Assembly (NCBI RefSeq): GCF_013466785.1
Contig: NZ_CP059163.1
Span: forward strand, 3,844,001 to 3,908,000
DNA: 64,000 nucleotides
Reading direction: 5' to 3'
Origin: Nocardioides marinisabuli
Lineage (GTDB): Bacteria > Actinomycetota > Actinomycetes > Propionibacteriales > Nocardioidaceae
A program made the translations under genes and the position numbers. Under the pieces are notes generated by a model. That model did no database searches. It worked only from the letters and a program-made list of their open reading frames with translations, and was not told where the DNA came from. Below, piece after piece: positions 8,880-17,576 of the stretch (position 1 is the stretch's first letter; each line of letters begins with the position of its first letter).

Positions 8880-9932
8880 ATGAGAGACGTCGCCGTCGTC
8901 GGGTTCGCCCAGCGGCAGATGCAGGACTTCGACGGGTCACCCACCTGCGTGGAGCTGCTCGTGCCGCTCTTCGCGGAGTGCTACGAGCAGACCGGCTGGA
9001 GCCGGCGCGACATCGGCTTCTGGTGCTCGGGCTCCTCCGACTACCTGGCCGGGCGCTCCTTCTCGTTCGTCCAGGCCGTCGACGCGATCGGCGTGATCCC
9101 GCCGGTCAACGAGTCGCACGTCGAGATGGACCTGGCCTGGGCGATGTACGAGGCCTGGCTCAAGATCCAGACCGGCGAGGTCGACACCGCGCTGGTCTAC
9201 GCCTTCGGCAAGAGCTCGGCCGGCGTCCTGCGGCGCACCCTGGCCCTGCAGCTCGACCCGTACACGATGACCCCGCTGTGGCCCGACACCGTGTCGCTGG
9301 CCGGCCTGCAGGCCCGCGCCGGCATCGACGCCGGGCTCTGGGACGAGACGGCGATGGCCGAGGTGGCCCACCGCTCGCTGACCGACGCCGAGAAGAACGA
9401 GTACGCCGTGCGCAAGGGCGGCTCCTCGGTCTCCGCCCTCCTCTCCCGCCCCCTGTACGCCGACCCGTTGCGCAAGCACGACTGCGCACCGGTCACCGAC
9501 GGCGCGGCCGCGATCGTGCTGGCCGCGGGCGACCGGGCCCGCGAGGTGCGCGACCGGCCGGCCTGGCTCACGGGCATCTCCCACCACGTCGACCCGATGA
9601 GCATGGGCACCCGCGACCTCACCCGCTCGCCCTCGACGGCCCGTTCCGGCGCCGCGCTCGACCTGACCGGCGTCGACACCGCCGAGCTGCACGCCCCCTT
9701 CAGCCACCAGGAGCTGGTGCTGCGCCGCGAGCTCGGCCTGGGCGACGACGTGCGCGTGAACCCCTCGGGCGGTGCCCTGACCAGCAACCCGATGTTCTCG
9801 GCCGGCGGCATCCGCGTCGGCGAGGCCGCACGGCGGGTCTGGGCCGGCGAGTCGGACAAGGCGCTCGCCCACGCCACCAGCGGCCCCGCGCTGCAGCAGA
9901 ACCTCGTGTGCACCCTGGAAGGACAGCGATGA
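8880..9932 (+). CDS. ltp4: Thiolase-fold aldol lyase Ltp4
   Basis: 350 aa thiolase/SCP-x-type protein, matching Rv3522 in context. In Rhodococcus, Ltp3 and Ltp4 are aldol lyases needed for C24-branched sterol side chains. The C-terminal NPSGGALTSNPMFSAGG loop is the thiolase glycine-rich segment; the usual nucleophilic cysteine region reads WCSGSSDY near residue 40. It lies 22 bases after the DUF35 gene, with its stop overlapping the ltp3 start (ATGA). Confidence 0.85.
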   Translation: MRDVAVVGFAQRQMQDFDGSPTCVELLVPLFAECYEQTGWSRRDIGFWCSGSSDYLAGRSFSFVQAVDAIGVIPPVNESHVEMDLAWAMYEAWLKIQTGEVDTALVYAFGKSSAGVLRRTLALQLDPYTMTPLWPDTVSLAGLQARAGIDAGLWDETAMAEVAHRSLTDAEKNEYAVRKGGSSVSALLSRPLYADPLRKHDCAPVTDGAAAIVLAAGDRAREVRDRPAWLTGISHHVDPMSMGTRDLTRSPSTARSGAALDLTGVDTAELHAPFSHQELVLRRELGLGDDVRVNPSGGALTSNPMFSAGGIRVGEAARRVWAGESDKALAHATSGPALQQNLVCTLEGQR

Positions 9933-11092
9933 GCAAGCAGCCCGCCGCCGTGATCGGGGTGGGCCAGACCCACCACCGTGCCAAGCGCGACGACGTGTCG
10001 ATGGCCGGCCTGTGCCGCGAGGCGATGGACCGGGCGCTCGAGGACGCCGGACTGACCCTCGACGAGATCGACGCGATCGTCGTCGGCAAGGCCCCCGACC
10101 TCTTCGAGGGCGTGATGATGCCCGAGCTGTTCCTGGCCGAGGCGCTCGGCGCCGCCGGCAAGCCACTGCTGCGGGTGCACACCGCCGGGTCGGTCGGTGG
10201 GTCGACCGCGATCGTGGCCGCCTCGCTGGTGCAGTCGGGGGTGCACAAGAAGGTGCTCACCGTCGCCTACGAGAAGCAGTCGGAGTCGAACGCCATGTGG
10301 GCGCTCTCGGTGCCGGTGCCCTTCAACATGCCCGTGCACGCCGGCGCCGGGGGCTACTTCGCACCCCACGTCCGCTCCTACATCCGCCGCTCGGGAGCCC
10401 CCGGGCACATCGGCGCGGTCGTGGCGGCCAAGGACCGCACCAACGCGCTGCGCAACCCCTACGCCCACCTGCACAACGAGGGCACCACCGTGGAGTCGGT
10501 GCTGGCCTCGCAGATGCTGTGGGACCCGATCCGCTACGACGAGACCTGCCCCTCCTCCGACGGCGCCTGCGCCCTGGTGATCGCCGACGAGGACGTCGCG
10601 GCCGCGTCGCCGAACCCGGCCTGGATCCACGGCACCGTGATGCGCTCGGAGGCCACCACCGCCGCCGAGCGCGACCAGGTCAACCCCCAGGCCAGCCGCG
10701 ACGCGGCCGCCCACCTGTGGAAGCAGGCCGGCATCACCTCCCCCATCGACGAGATCGACGCGGCCGAGATCTACGTGCCGTTCAGCTGGTTCGAGCCGAT
10801 GTGGCTGGAGTCGCTGGGCTTCGCCGAGGAGGGCACCGGCTGGAAGCTGACCGAGGCCGGCGAGACCGCCATGGACGGCCGGCTGCCGGTGAACTGCTCG
10901 GGCGGCGTGCTGTCGTCGAACCCCATCGGGGCCTCCGGCATGCTGCGCTTCGGCGAGGCCGCGCTGCAGGTGCGCGGCGCCGCCGGGGAGCACCAGGTCG
11001 ACGGGGCCCGCAAGGCCCTGGGCCACGCCTACGGCGGCGGCTCGCAGTTCTTCGCGATGTGGGTCGTGGGAGCCGACAAGCCCAGCACCTGA
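9929..11092 (+). CDS. ltp3: Thiolase-fold aldol lyase Ltp3
   Basis: 387 aa, starting at an ATG that overlaps the ltp4 stop by four bases, so translation is coupled. The thiolase fold is shown by HTAGSVGGSTAIV (about residues 73-85), SSDGACALV, and the C-terminal NCSGGVLSSNPIGASG and HAYGGGSQFF. It matches Rv3523. Together with FadD19, the DUF35 protein and Ltp4 it forms the module expected to remove ethyl/methyl C24 branches of plant sterols. Confidence 0.86.
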   Translation: MSKQPAAVIGVGQTHHRAKRDDVSMAGLCREAMDRALEDAGLTLDEIDAIVVGKAPDLFEGVMMPELFLAEALGAAGKPLLRVHTAGSVGGSTAIVAASLVQSGVHKKVLTVAYEKQSESNAMWALSVPVPFNMPVHAGAGGYFAPHVRSYIRRSGAPGHIGAVVAAKDRTNALRNPYAHLHNEGTTVESVLASQMLWDPIRYDETCPSSDGACALVIADEDVAAASPNPAWIHGTVMRSEATTAAERDQVNPQASRDAAAHLWKQAGITSPIDEIDAAEIYVPFSWFEPMWLESLGFAEEGTGWKLTEAGETAMDGRLPVNCSGGVLSSNPIGASGMLRFGEAALQVRGAAGEHQVDGARKALGHAYGGGSQFFAMWVVGADKPST

Positions 11093-11122
11093 GGGGACGG
11101 TGCCGGGCCGTAGGCTCGGCGC

Positions 11123-11890
11123 ATGATCGAGCTGCGCACGCCCACCCAGATCGAGCAGATGCGGCCCGCGGGCCGCTTCGTCGCCGACGTCATCACCCGA
11201 CTCTCCGAGGTCGCCGACGTCGGGGTGAACCTGCTCGAGCTCGACGCGGTCGCCCACGAGATGATCCGCGAGCGCGGCGCGGAGTCGTGCTACATCGACT
11301 ACCACCCCTCGTTCGGCGCCTCGCCCTTCGGCAAGGTGCTGTGCACCTCGGTCAACGACGCCGTGCTGCACGGCCTGCCGCACGACTACACCCTGGCCGA
11401 CGGCGACCTGCTCAGCGTCGACTTCGCCGCCAGCGTCGACGGCTGGGTCTCCGACTCGGCGCTCTCGCTGGTCGTCGGTACGCCGCGGCCCGAGGACCTG
11501 CGCCTCATCGAGGTCACCGACCGGGCGCTGGCCGCCGGCATCGCGGCCGCCCAGGTCGGCAACCGCATCGGCGACATCTCGGCCGCCATCGGCGAGGTGG
11601 CGCGCGGCGAGGGCCTGAAGGTCAACCTGCAGTTCGGCGGGCACGGGGTCGGGCGGACGATGCACGGCGACCCGCACGTGGCCAACGACGGCCGCCCGGG
11701 GCGCGGCTTCAAGCTCAAGCCCGGCCTGGTCATCGCGATCGAGCCGTGGTTCGTGCACACCACCGACGAGATCTACACCGACGCCGACGGGTGGACCATC
11801 CGCAGCGCCGACGGCGCCCGTGGCGCCCACATGGAGCACACCATCGCCGTCACCGACGACGGCCCCCTGGTGCTGACCGCCCGCGACTGA
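11123..11890 (+). CDS. map: Type I methionine aminopeptidase
   Basis: 255 aa cytosolic metalloprotease that removes N-terminal methionine. All five metal ligands of the pita-bread fold are visible: D100 and D111 (SVDFAASVDGWVSD), the His in GGHGVGRTMHG, the Glu in AIEPWF and the Glu in HMEHTIAV; the substrate-site His is H83 (VLHGLP). It follows ltp3 by 30 bases without a KstR box of its own. A housekeeping protease in a sterol cluster is unexpected; it is probably one of several paralogs. Confidence 0.9.
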   Translation: MIELRTPTQIEQMRPAGRFVADVITRLSEVADVGVNLLELDAVAHEMIRERGAESCYIDYHPSFGASPFGKVLCTSVNDAVLHGLPHDYTLADGDLLSVDFAASVDGWVSDSALSLVVGTPRPEDLRLIEVTDRALAAGIAAAQVGNRIGDISAAIGEVARGEGLKVNLQFGGHGVGRTMHGDPHVANDGRPGRGFKLKPGLVIAIEPWFVHTTDEIYTDADGWTIRSADGARGAHMEHTIAVTDDGPLVLTARD

Positions 11891-11895
11891 GCCCG

Positions 11896-13134
11896 TCAGC
11901 GGTAGGCGACGGCGAGCTCCTTGATGCCGTTGATCCAGCTGTGCCGCAGCCGGCGAGCGGGCTCGACCCTGCGGATGCCCGACGCGTGGTCGGCGAGCGC
12001 CTCGAAGATCACCCGGACCTCGAGGCGGGCCAGGTTCGCCCCGATGCAGTAGTGGGCGCCGTGACCACCGAACGACACGTGCGGGTTGGGGTCGCGGGTG
12101 ATGTCGAAGGTGAAGGGGTCCTCGAAGACGTCCTCGTCGAAGTTGGCGCTGGCGTAGAACAGCCCGACGCGCTGGCCCTGACGCACGGTGACGTCGCCGA
12201 CCTCCACGTCGCGCAGCGCCGTGCGCTGGAAGACGCTGACGGGGGTGGCCCAGCGGATCACCTCCTCGATCATCGTCGCGGGCCGCTCGCGGCACCACAG
12301 CTCCCACTGCTCGGGGTGGTCGAGGAAGGCCGACATGCCGTGCGTGATCGCGTTGCGGGTGGTCTCGTTGCCGGCGACGGTGAGCAGGATGACGAAGTAC
12401 CCGAACTCGTCGTCGGTCAGGCCGCGCCCGTCCTTCTCGGCGCTGAGCAGCTTGGTGATGAGGTCGTCGCGCGGCTGCTCGCGGCGCTCGGCCGCGAGCC
12501 CCATGGCGTAGCCGAGGATCTCGGCGGCGGCGACGTCGGGCTCCCCGTGGTAGTCGGGGTCGTCGGAGGCGAGCATCTCGTTGGACCAGTCGAAGAGCTT
12601 GCGGCGGTCCTCCTGCGGCACCCCGATCAGGTCGGCGATGGCCTGCAGCGGCAGCTCCGAGGCGATCTCCTCGACGAACTCGCCGCTGCCGCGCTCGACA
12701 GCGTCGCGCACGATCTGGTGGGCGCGTTGCTCCATGATCTCCTCGAGCGCGGCGATCGAGCGGGGGGTGAAGCCGCGGGAGATGATCTGGCGCGTCGCGG
12801 TGTGGTCGGGCGCGTCCTGGTTGATCAGGATGACGCGCTGCAGCTCGATCTGCTCGCGCTGCATCCCCTCCGCGAAGCGGATGATCGCCCCGTTCTCGGA
12901 GGCCGAGAAGTCCTTGCTGTTCTTCGAGACCGCCGACACGTCGGTGTGGCGCGACAGCGCCCAGTAGCCGGTGCCGGACTCGGTCGACATGCCGTCGCGC
13001 GAGGACTGCGGCTGCTCGACCCAGTGCACCGGCTCCTGGGCGCGCAGCGCACGGAACTGCTCGTGCGGCACGCCCTCCCAGATCAGGTCGGGGTCGGTGG
13101 GGTCGAAGCTCTCGGGCACCACGCTGCTGCTCAT
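11896..13134 (-). CDS. CYP125-family cytochrome P450, second copy
   Basis: 412 aa P450. The I-helix AGNETTRN, the K-helix EVIRWATPV and the haem loop FGGHGAHYCIG with its cysteine ligand are intact. Members of CYP125 hydroxylate the C26/C27 methyl of cholesterol. It shares long identical stretches with the upstream gene (for example around YASANFDEDVFEDPFTFD), so the two arose by tandem duplication. The ATG overlaps the stop of the first copy by four bases. It may have a different sterol preference; this is not visible from sequence. Confidence 0.88.
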   Translation of the reverse strand: MSSSVVPESFDPTDPDLIWEGVPHEQFRALRAQEPVHWVEQPQSSRDGMSTESGTGYWALSRHTDVSAVSKNSKDFSASENGAIIRFAEGMQREQIELQRVILINQDAPDHTATRQIISRGFTPRSIAALEEIMEQRAHQIVRDAVERGSGEFVEEIASELPLQAIADLIGVPQEDRRKLFDWSNEMLASDDPDYHGEPDVAAAEILGYAMGLAAERREQPRDDLITKLLSAEKDGRGLTDDEFGYFVILLTVAGNETTRNAITHGMSAFLDHPEQWELWCRERPATMIEEVIRWATPVSVFQRTALRDVEVGDVTVRQGQRVGLFYASANFDEDVFEDPFTFDITRDPNPHVSFGGHGAHYCIGANLARLEVRVIFEALADHASGIRRVEPARRLRHSWINGIKELAVAYR

Positions 13135-14366
13135 CGGTAGGCCACCTGCAGGTCCTTGACGCCGTTGACCCAGCCGCTGCGCAGCCGGTTGGGCTCCCCC
13201 CGTTGCTCGATGCGCAGCCCCCGGTCGGCGATGGCGTTGAAGATCAGGTCGACCTCCATGCGCGCCAGGTTGGCCCCGATGCAGTAGTGCGCACCGTGGC
13301 CGCCGAAGGCCTGGTGCGGGTTGGGGTCACGGGTGATGTCGAAGGTGAAGGGGTCCTCGAAGACGTCCTCGTCGAAGTTGGCGCTGGCGTAGAGCAGCCC
13401 GACCCGCGCCCCCTGGGGCACCAGCACTCCCCCGACCTCGACCTCGCGCAGGGCGGTGCGCTGGAACGCGGTGATCGGCGTGGCCCAGCGGATGATCTCG
13501 TCGGTGGCGGTGCGCGGGCGCTGCTCGCGGAACAGCTCCCACTGCGCGGGGTCGGCCATGTAGGCGTGCTGGCCCCAGGTGATCGCGTTGCGCGTGGTCT
13601 CGTTGCCGGCCACGGCCAGCAGGATCATGAAGAAGCCGAACTCGTCGTCGGTGAGGCCACGGCCGTCGACGTCGGCGCTGATGAGCCTGGTCACGATGTC
13701 CTCGCGCGGGTGCCGGCGGCGGTCGTCGGCCAGCGCCATCGAGTAGGCGAGGATCTCGGCGAAGGCCACCATCTGGTCGCCCTCGACCTCCGGGTCGTCG
13801 TACGACATCAGCTGGTTGGACCACTCGAAGAGCCGGCCGCGGTCCTCCTGCGGCACGCCGAGCAGGTCGGCGATGGCCTGGAGCGGGAGCTCGGCGGCGA
13901 CGTCCTCGACGAAGTTGCCCTCGCCCTTCTCGACGGCGTCGTCGATGATCTTCTCCGCGCGCGCCTTGAGGCTGTCGTGCAGCGCGTTGATCGCGCGCGG
14001 GGTGAAGGCGCGCGAGACGATCTGGCGCAGCTTGGTGTGGTCGGGCGCGTCATTGTTGATGAGCAGGAAGCTCGAGCCCTCGACCTCGTCGCGGGTCATC
14101 TCGGGGCCCATCCGGATGATGACGCCGTTCTCGCGGGTGGAGAAGTCGGTCTGGTTCTTCGAGACCGCCGCCACGTCGGCGTGCCGGCTGATGGCCCAGT
14201 AGCCCTCGTGATCGGGGAAGCCGGCCCGGGCCTGCGGCTCCTGCGGCACGAACGAGACCGGCGCGGTGCGGCGCATCCGCAGCATCTCGTCGTGCGGCAC
14301 CCGGACCGCCATGGTGTCGGGGTCGGTGGGGTCGAAGACCGTCTCACGGGCGTCGAGCTGGGTCAC
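13131..14366 (-). CDS. cyp125: Steroid C26/27-monooxygenase CYP125
   Basis: 411 aa P450. ENGVIIRM, SRAFTPRAI, the I-helix AGNETTRN, ITAFQRTALRE and the haem loop FGGHGAHYCIG match CYP125 (Rv3545c). It oxidises the terminal methyl of the sterol side chain, using ferredoxin electrons. The start is GTG at 14366, preceded by GGAGA. Divergent from fadA5, as in M. tuberculosis, with a KstR box 27 bp upstream. Electron partners are likely FdxD and the reductase at 59.7-61.0 kb. Confidence 0.92.
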   Translation of the reverse strand: MTQLDARETVFDPTDPDTMAVRVPHDEMLRMRRTAPVSFVPQEPQARAGFPDHEGYWAISRHADVAAVSKNQTDFSTRENGVIIRMGPEMTRDEVEGSSFLLINNDAPDHTKLRQIVSRAFTPRAINALHDSLKARAEKIIDDAVEKGEGNFVEDVAAELPLQAIADLLGVPQEDRGRLFEWSNQLMSYDDPEVEGDQMVAFAEILAYSMALADDRRRHPREDIVTRLISADVDGRGLTDDEFGFFMILLAVAGNETTRNAITWGQHAYMADPAQWELFREQRPRTATDEIIRWATPITAFQRTALREVEVGGVLVPQGARVGLLYASANFDEDVFEDPFTFDITRDPNPHQAFGGHGAHYCIGANLARMEVDLIFNAIADRGLRIEQRGEPNRLRSGWVNGVKDLQVAYR

Positions 14367-14393
14367 TGGCGATTCTCCATCGGTGGCGACGAG

Positions 14394-14407
14394 TGGAACG
14401 TGTTCTA
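14394..14407. promoter_or_regulatory. KstR operator of the cyp125 pair
   Basis: TGGAACGTGTTCTA fits TnnAACnnGTTnnA. It lies 27 bp upstream of the cyp125 GTG. Confidence 0.88.
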
Positions 14408-14472
14408 GTGAGAGAGGTTACATACCGGCAGTACGGGGCGGTAGCCGTCTGACGAGATTTGTTTGTCTAGAT

Positions 14473-14486
14473 TGAGAACGTGTTCT
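14473..14486. promoter_or_regulatory. KstR operator of fadA5
   Basis: GAGAACGTGTTCTA deviates from consensus only in the first base. It ends 11 bp before the fadA5 ATG; the cyp125 operator is 79 bp away centre to centre, so each divergent gene has its own site. Confidence 0.86.
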
Positions 14487-14488
14487 AG

Positions 14489-15661
<1,173 letters not shown>

Positions 15662-15675
15662 GCGTGGCCGGGCGA

Positions 15676-15743
15676 AGTTCCATCGGGTACCCGATGGAAC
15701 TGGCGCTGCCTGGCTGAACCTTTGGTCAGGTGGCGCCAGTTCC
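15676..15743. repeat. 68-nt palindromic element, copy 1 (upstream of DUF559 gene)
   Basis: It starts with a perfect 26-bp palindrome (15676-15701, centred on CATCGGGTACCCGATG). A second inverted repeat follows, with arms GGAACTGGCGC (15696-15706) and GCGCCAGTTCC (15733-15743), around a loop containing GAACCTTTGGTCAGG (15716-15730). The same modules recur at 16778-16845. Confidence 0.85.
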
Positions 15744-15834
15744 GGACGAGGTCGCGGCGCCGGGGCTACTGCGTTCTCCACAGGGACCCGGGTGCCCGGG
15801 TGCGGCGAGCCCCGATCCGGGTGAGGGTCTCAGC

Positions 15835-16770
15835 ATGCTGCCTCACCTCATCGACGACCTCGGGGTCGTCCTGCGCCGGGACCTGGTCGCTGCCGGCATC
15901 GACGACAACGCCATCGCCCGGCGCTGCCGCGGCGGCGAGCTGACCCGGCTGCGCCAGGGCGTCTACGCCACCACCACGGCGTACGCCGCTGCCGACGCCG
16001 CCGCCCGCCACCTGATGCTCTGCCGCGGGGTGATGCGCCTCTACGGCCCCGACGTGGCCCTGTCCCACACGAGCGCGGCCCTCGCCTACGGGGCGCCGGC
16101 CTGGCGGGTGCCCCTCGACCTCGCGCACGTGACGGGGCTGGAGACGCCAGGGACCCGCACCCAGGCGCGCGTACGCCACCACGAGGGCGTCTGCCGAGTG
16201 TCGGACATCTCGCGTCGTGACCGTCACTGGATCACCGCTCCGACCCGGACGGCGCTCGACGCGGCCGCCGTGCTGGCCCGCGACCCCGCCGTCTGCGTGC
16301 TCGACTGGTTCCTGCAGGCCGGGCTGACCACGCTTCAGGAGTGCCGGTCGATGCTGCTGGTGCGGCGTGAGTGGTCGGACCACCTCGACCTGACGCTCAA
16401 GCTCGACCACGCACGCGAGGGCTCCCAGAGCGTCGCCGAGTCACGCTGCCACCTGCTCTTCGACGACCACGGGCTCCCCCGGCCGACCCAGCAGCTCGAG
16501 GTCCGGGACGAGCGGGGGTGGCTGCTCGGCATCGTCGACTTCGCCTGGCCCGAGCACCGGCTGGTGGTCGAGTTCGACGGCAAGGAGAAGTACCACCGCC
16601 ACCGCCGCGACGGCGAGAGCATCGAGCAGATGGTGATGCGGGAGAAGGACCGCGAGGACCGGATCCGCGCCGTGACCGGGTGGACGGTGATCCGGATCTC
16701 CTGGGCCGACCTGGAGGACCCCCGCTTGCTGATCGCTCGCCTGCGCCGTCACCTCGCCGCGGCGGCCTGA
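15835..16770 (+). CDS. AbiEi-like HTH plus DUF559 endonuclease-like protein
   Basis: 311 aa. The N-terminus (about 1-50: ...GIDDNAIARRCRGGELTRLRQGVYA) is the AbiEi-type winged-helix seen in type IV antitoxins. The C-terminus (about 220-305) is DUF559, a Vsr/PD-(D/E)xK-like nuclease fold; acidic and basic candidates are in ESRCHLL, VDFAWPEHRLVVEFDGKEKYH and WTVIRISW. The ATG at 15835 is preferred to an in-frame GTG at 15730, because the latter lies in the palindromic element. No AbiEii toxin gene is adjacent. Such orphan genes are frequent in Nocardioidaceae and their function is unknown. Bracketed by identical repeat modules. Confidence 0.8.
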   Translation: MLPHLIDDLGVVLRRDLVAAGIDDNAIARRCRGGELTRLRQGVYATTTAYAAADAAARHLMLCRGVMRLYGPDVALSHTSAALAYGAPAWRVPLDLAHVTGLETPGTRTQARVRHHEGVCRVSDISRRDRHWITAPTRTALDAAAVLARDPAVCVLDWFLQAGLTTLQECRSMLLVRREWSDHLDLTLKLDHAREGSQSVAESRCHLLFDDHGLPRPTQQLEVRDERGWLLGIVDFAWPEHRLVVEFDGKEKYHRHRRDGESIEQMVMREKDREDRIRAVTGWTVIRISWADLEDPRLLIARLRRHLAAAA

Positions 16771-16777
16771 GGGACAC

Positions 16778-16845
16778 GGAACTGGCGGCACCGGCACGAA
16801 CCTTTGGTCAGGCGGCGCGAGTTCCATCGGGTACCCGATGAAACT
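16778..16845. repeat. 68-nt palindromic element, copy 2 (downstream of DUF559 gene)
   Basis: It begins 8 bases after the DUF559 stop. The modules of copy 1 are in swapped order: arms GGAACTGGCG / GGCGCGAGTTCC around GAACCTTTGGTCAGG (16798-16812), then the ATCGGGTACCCGAT palindrome (to 16845, one mismatch). The 26-bp palindrome is therefore outermost on both sides of the gene. Confidence 0.85.
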
Positions 16846-16860
16846 CCCTCGGGAGCAGCC

Positions 16861-17511
16861 TCAGCCGGGGCGGTAGCCGGAGGGGACGGCCCAGCTGCCG
16901 CCGGCGGAGCGCAGCTGCTCGTAGATGTCGTACTCGGGGGCGTAGTGCTCGAGCAGGCGGGTGCGCATGGTGTCGGAGAGGGCGGCGGTGGCGGTGGAGG
17001 TGGACCAGTTCTTGGTGACCAGGTCGACCTGCTGGCCCAGCCGCTGGGCGATCCAGGACTGCCACACGTCGGCGGCCTCGAGGGCGAAGATGCGGTCCAC
17101 GCCGATGGTGAGGTCGTCGTCGAGGGCCACGAAGCGGGCCTGGCGGCCGGTGATGCCGCCGGGGGCGCCGTCGATGTGGGCGGCGACGAAGTCGTCGAAA
17201 CTGGTCTCGCCGGTCCACTTGCCGTCGGCCTTGTCCTTGAGCGCCGGGCGCTGGCGGTAGCGCCACCACGACTCCAGCCACGAGACCGGCTCGCGGAAGA
17301 GGGTGACGAGCTCGTAGTCGCTGCGCTCGTAGCCCGCGCCCTGCAGCACCGGGACCATGCGGTGGGTGAAGGTGCGGCAGTTCATGTGCTTGAGGCGCGG
17401 GTTGACCCGCATCAGGATCTCGGCGTGCCCCTTGAGCGTGGTGACCAGCGTCGTCGAGGCGCACTTGGGCATCGAGAGCATCACGAACCCGTGGGCAGGC
17501 AGAGCGATCAC
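16861..17511 (-). CDS. Sulfotransferase-family protein
   Basis: 216 aa P-loop protein. SMPKCASTTL (about residues 13-22) is the 5'-phosphosulfate-binding loop of PAPS-dependent sulfotransferases, and LFREPVSWLESWWRYR matches the 3'-phosphate-binding region (RxPxxxxxS-type). I start it at GTG 17511 (VIALPAHGF). An ATG at 17562 is in frame, but would leave only 14 bases to the divergent gene at 17577. The acceptor is unknown. No KstR box is near, so it is probably unrelated to sterol breakdown. Confidence 0.7.
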   Translation of the reverse strand: MIALPAHGFVMLSMPKCASTTLVTTLKGHAEILMRVNPRLKHMNCRTFTHRMVPVLQGAGYERSDYELVTLFREPVSWLESWWRYRQRPALKDKADGKWTGETSFDDFVAAHIDGAPGGITGRQARFVALDDDLTIGVDRIFALEAADVWQSWIAQRLGQQVDLVTKNWSTSTATAALSDTMRTRLLEHYAPEYDIYEQLRSAGGSWAVPSGYRPG

Positions 17512-17576
17512 GTGCCCGAACCTACCGTTCACCCGCCCGACCGGAACCGGACGCCCCCGCATGCGTTGATACGACC

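Noticed and set aside
5329..8883. Very long open frame (1184 codons) on the plus strand
   Set aside because: Antisense to the FadD8-like and LLM genes. It is rich in Arg/Gly/Ala/Val without domains; high GC makes such shadow frames common. The same applies to 1988-4237, 9197-12307, 10012-13140 and 48285-50318.
15835..16770. Complete AbiE type IV toxin-antitoxin system
   Set aside because: Only the AbiEi-like HTH is present, fused to DUF559. No AbiEii nucleotidyltransferase gene is adjacent.
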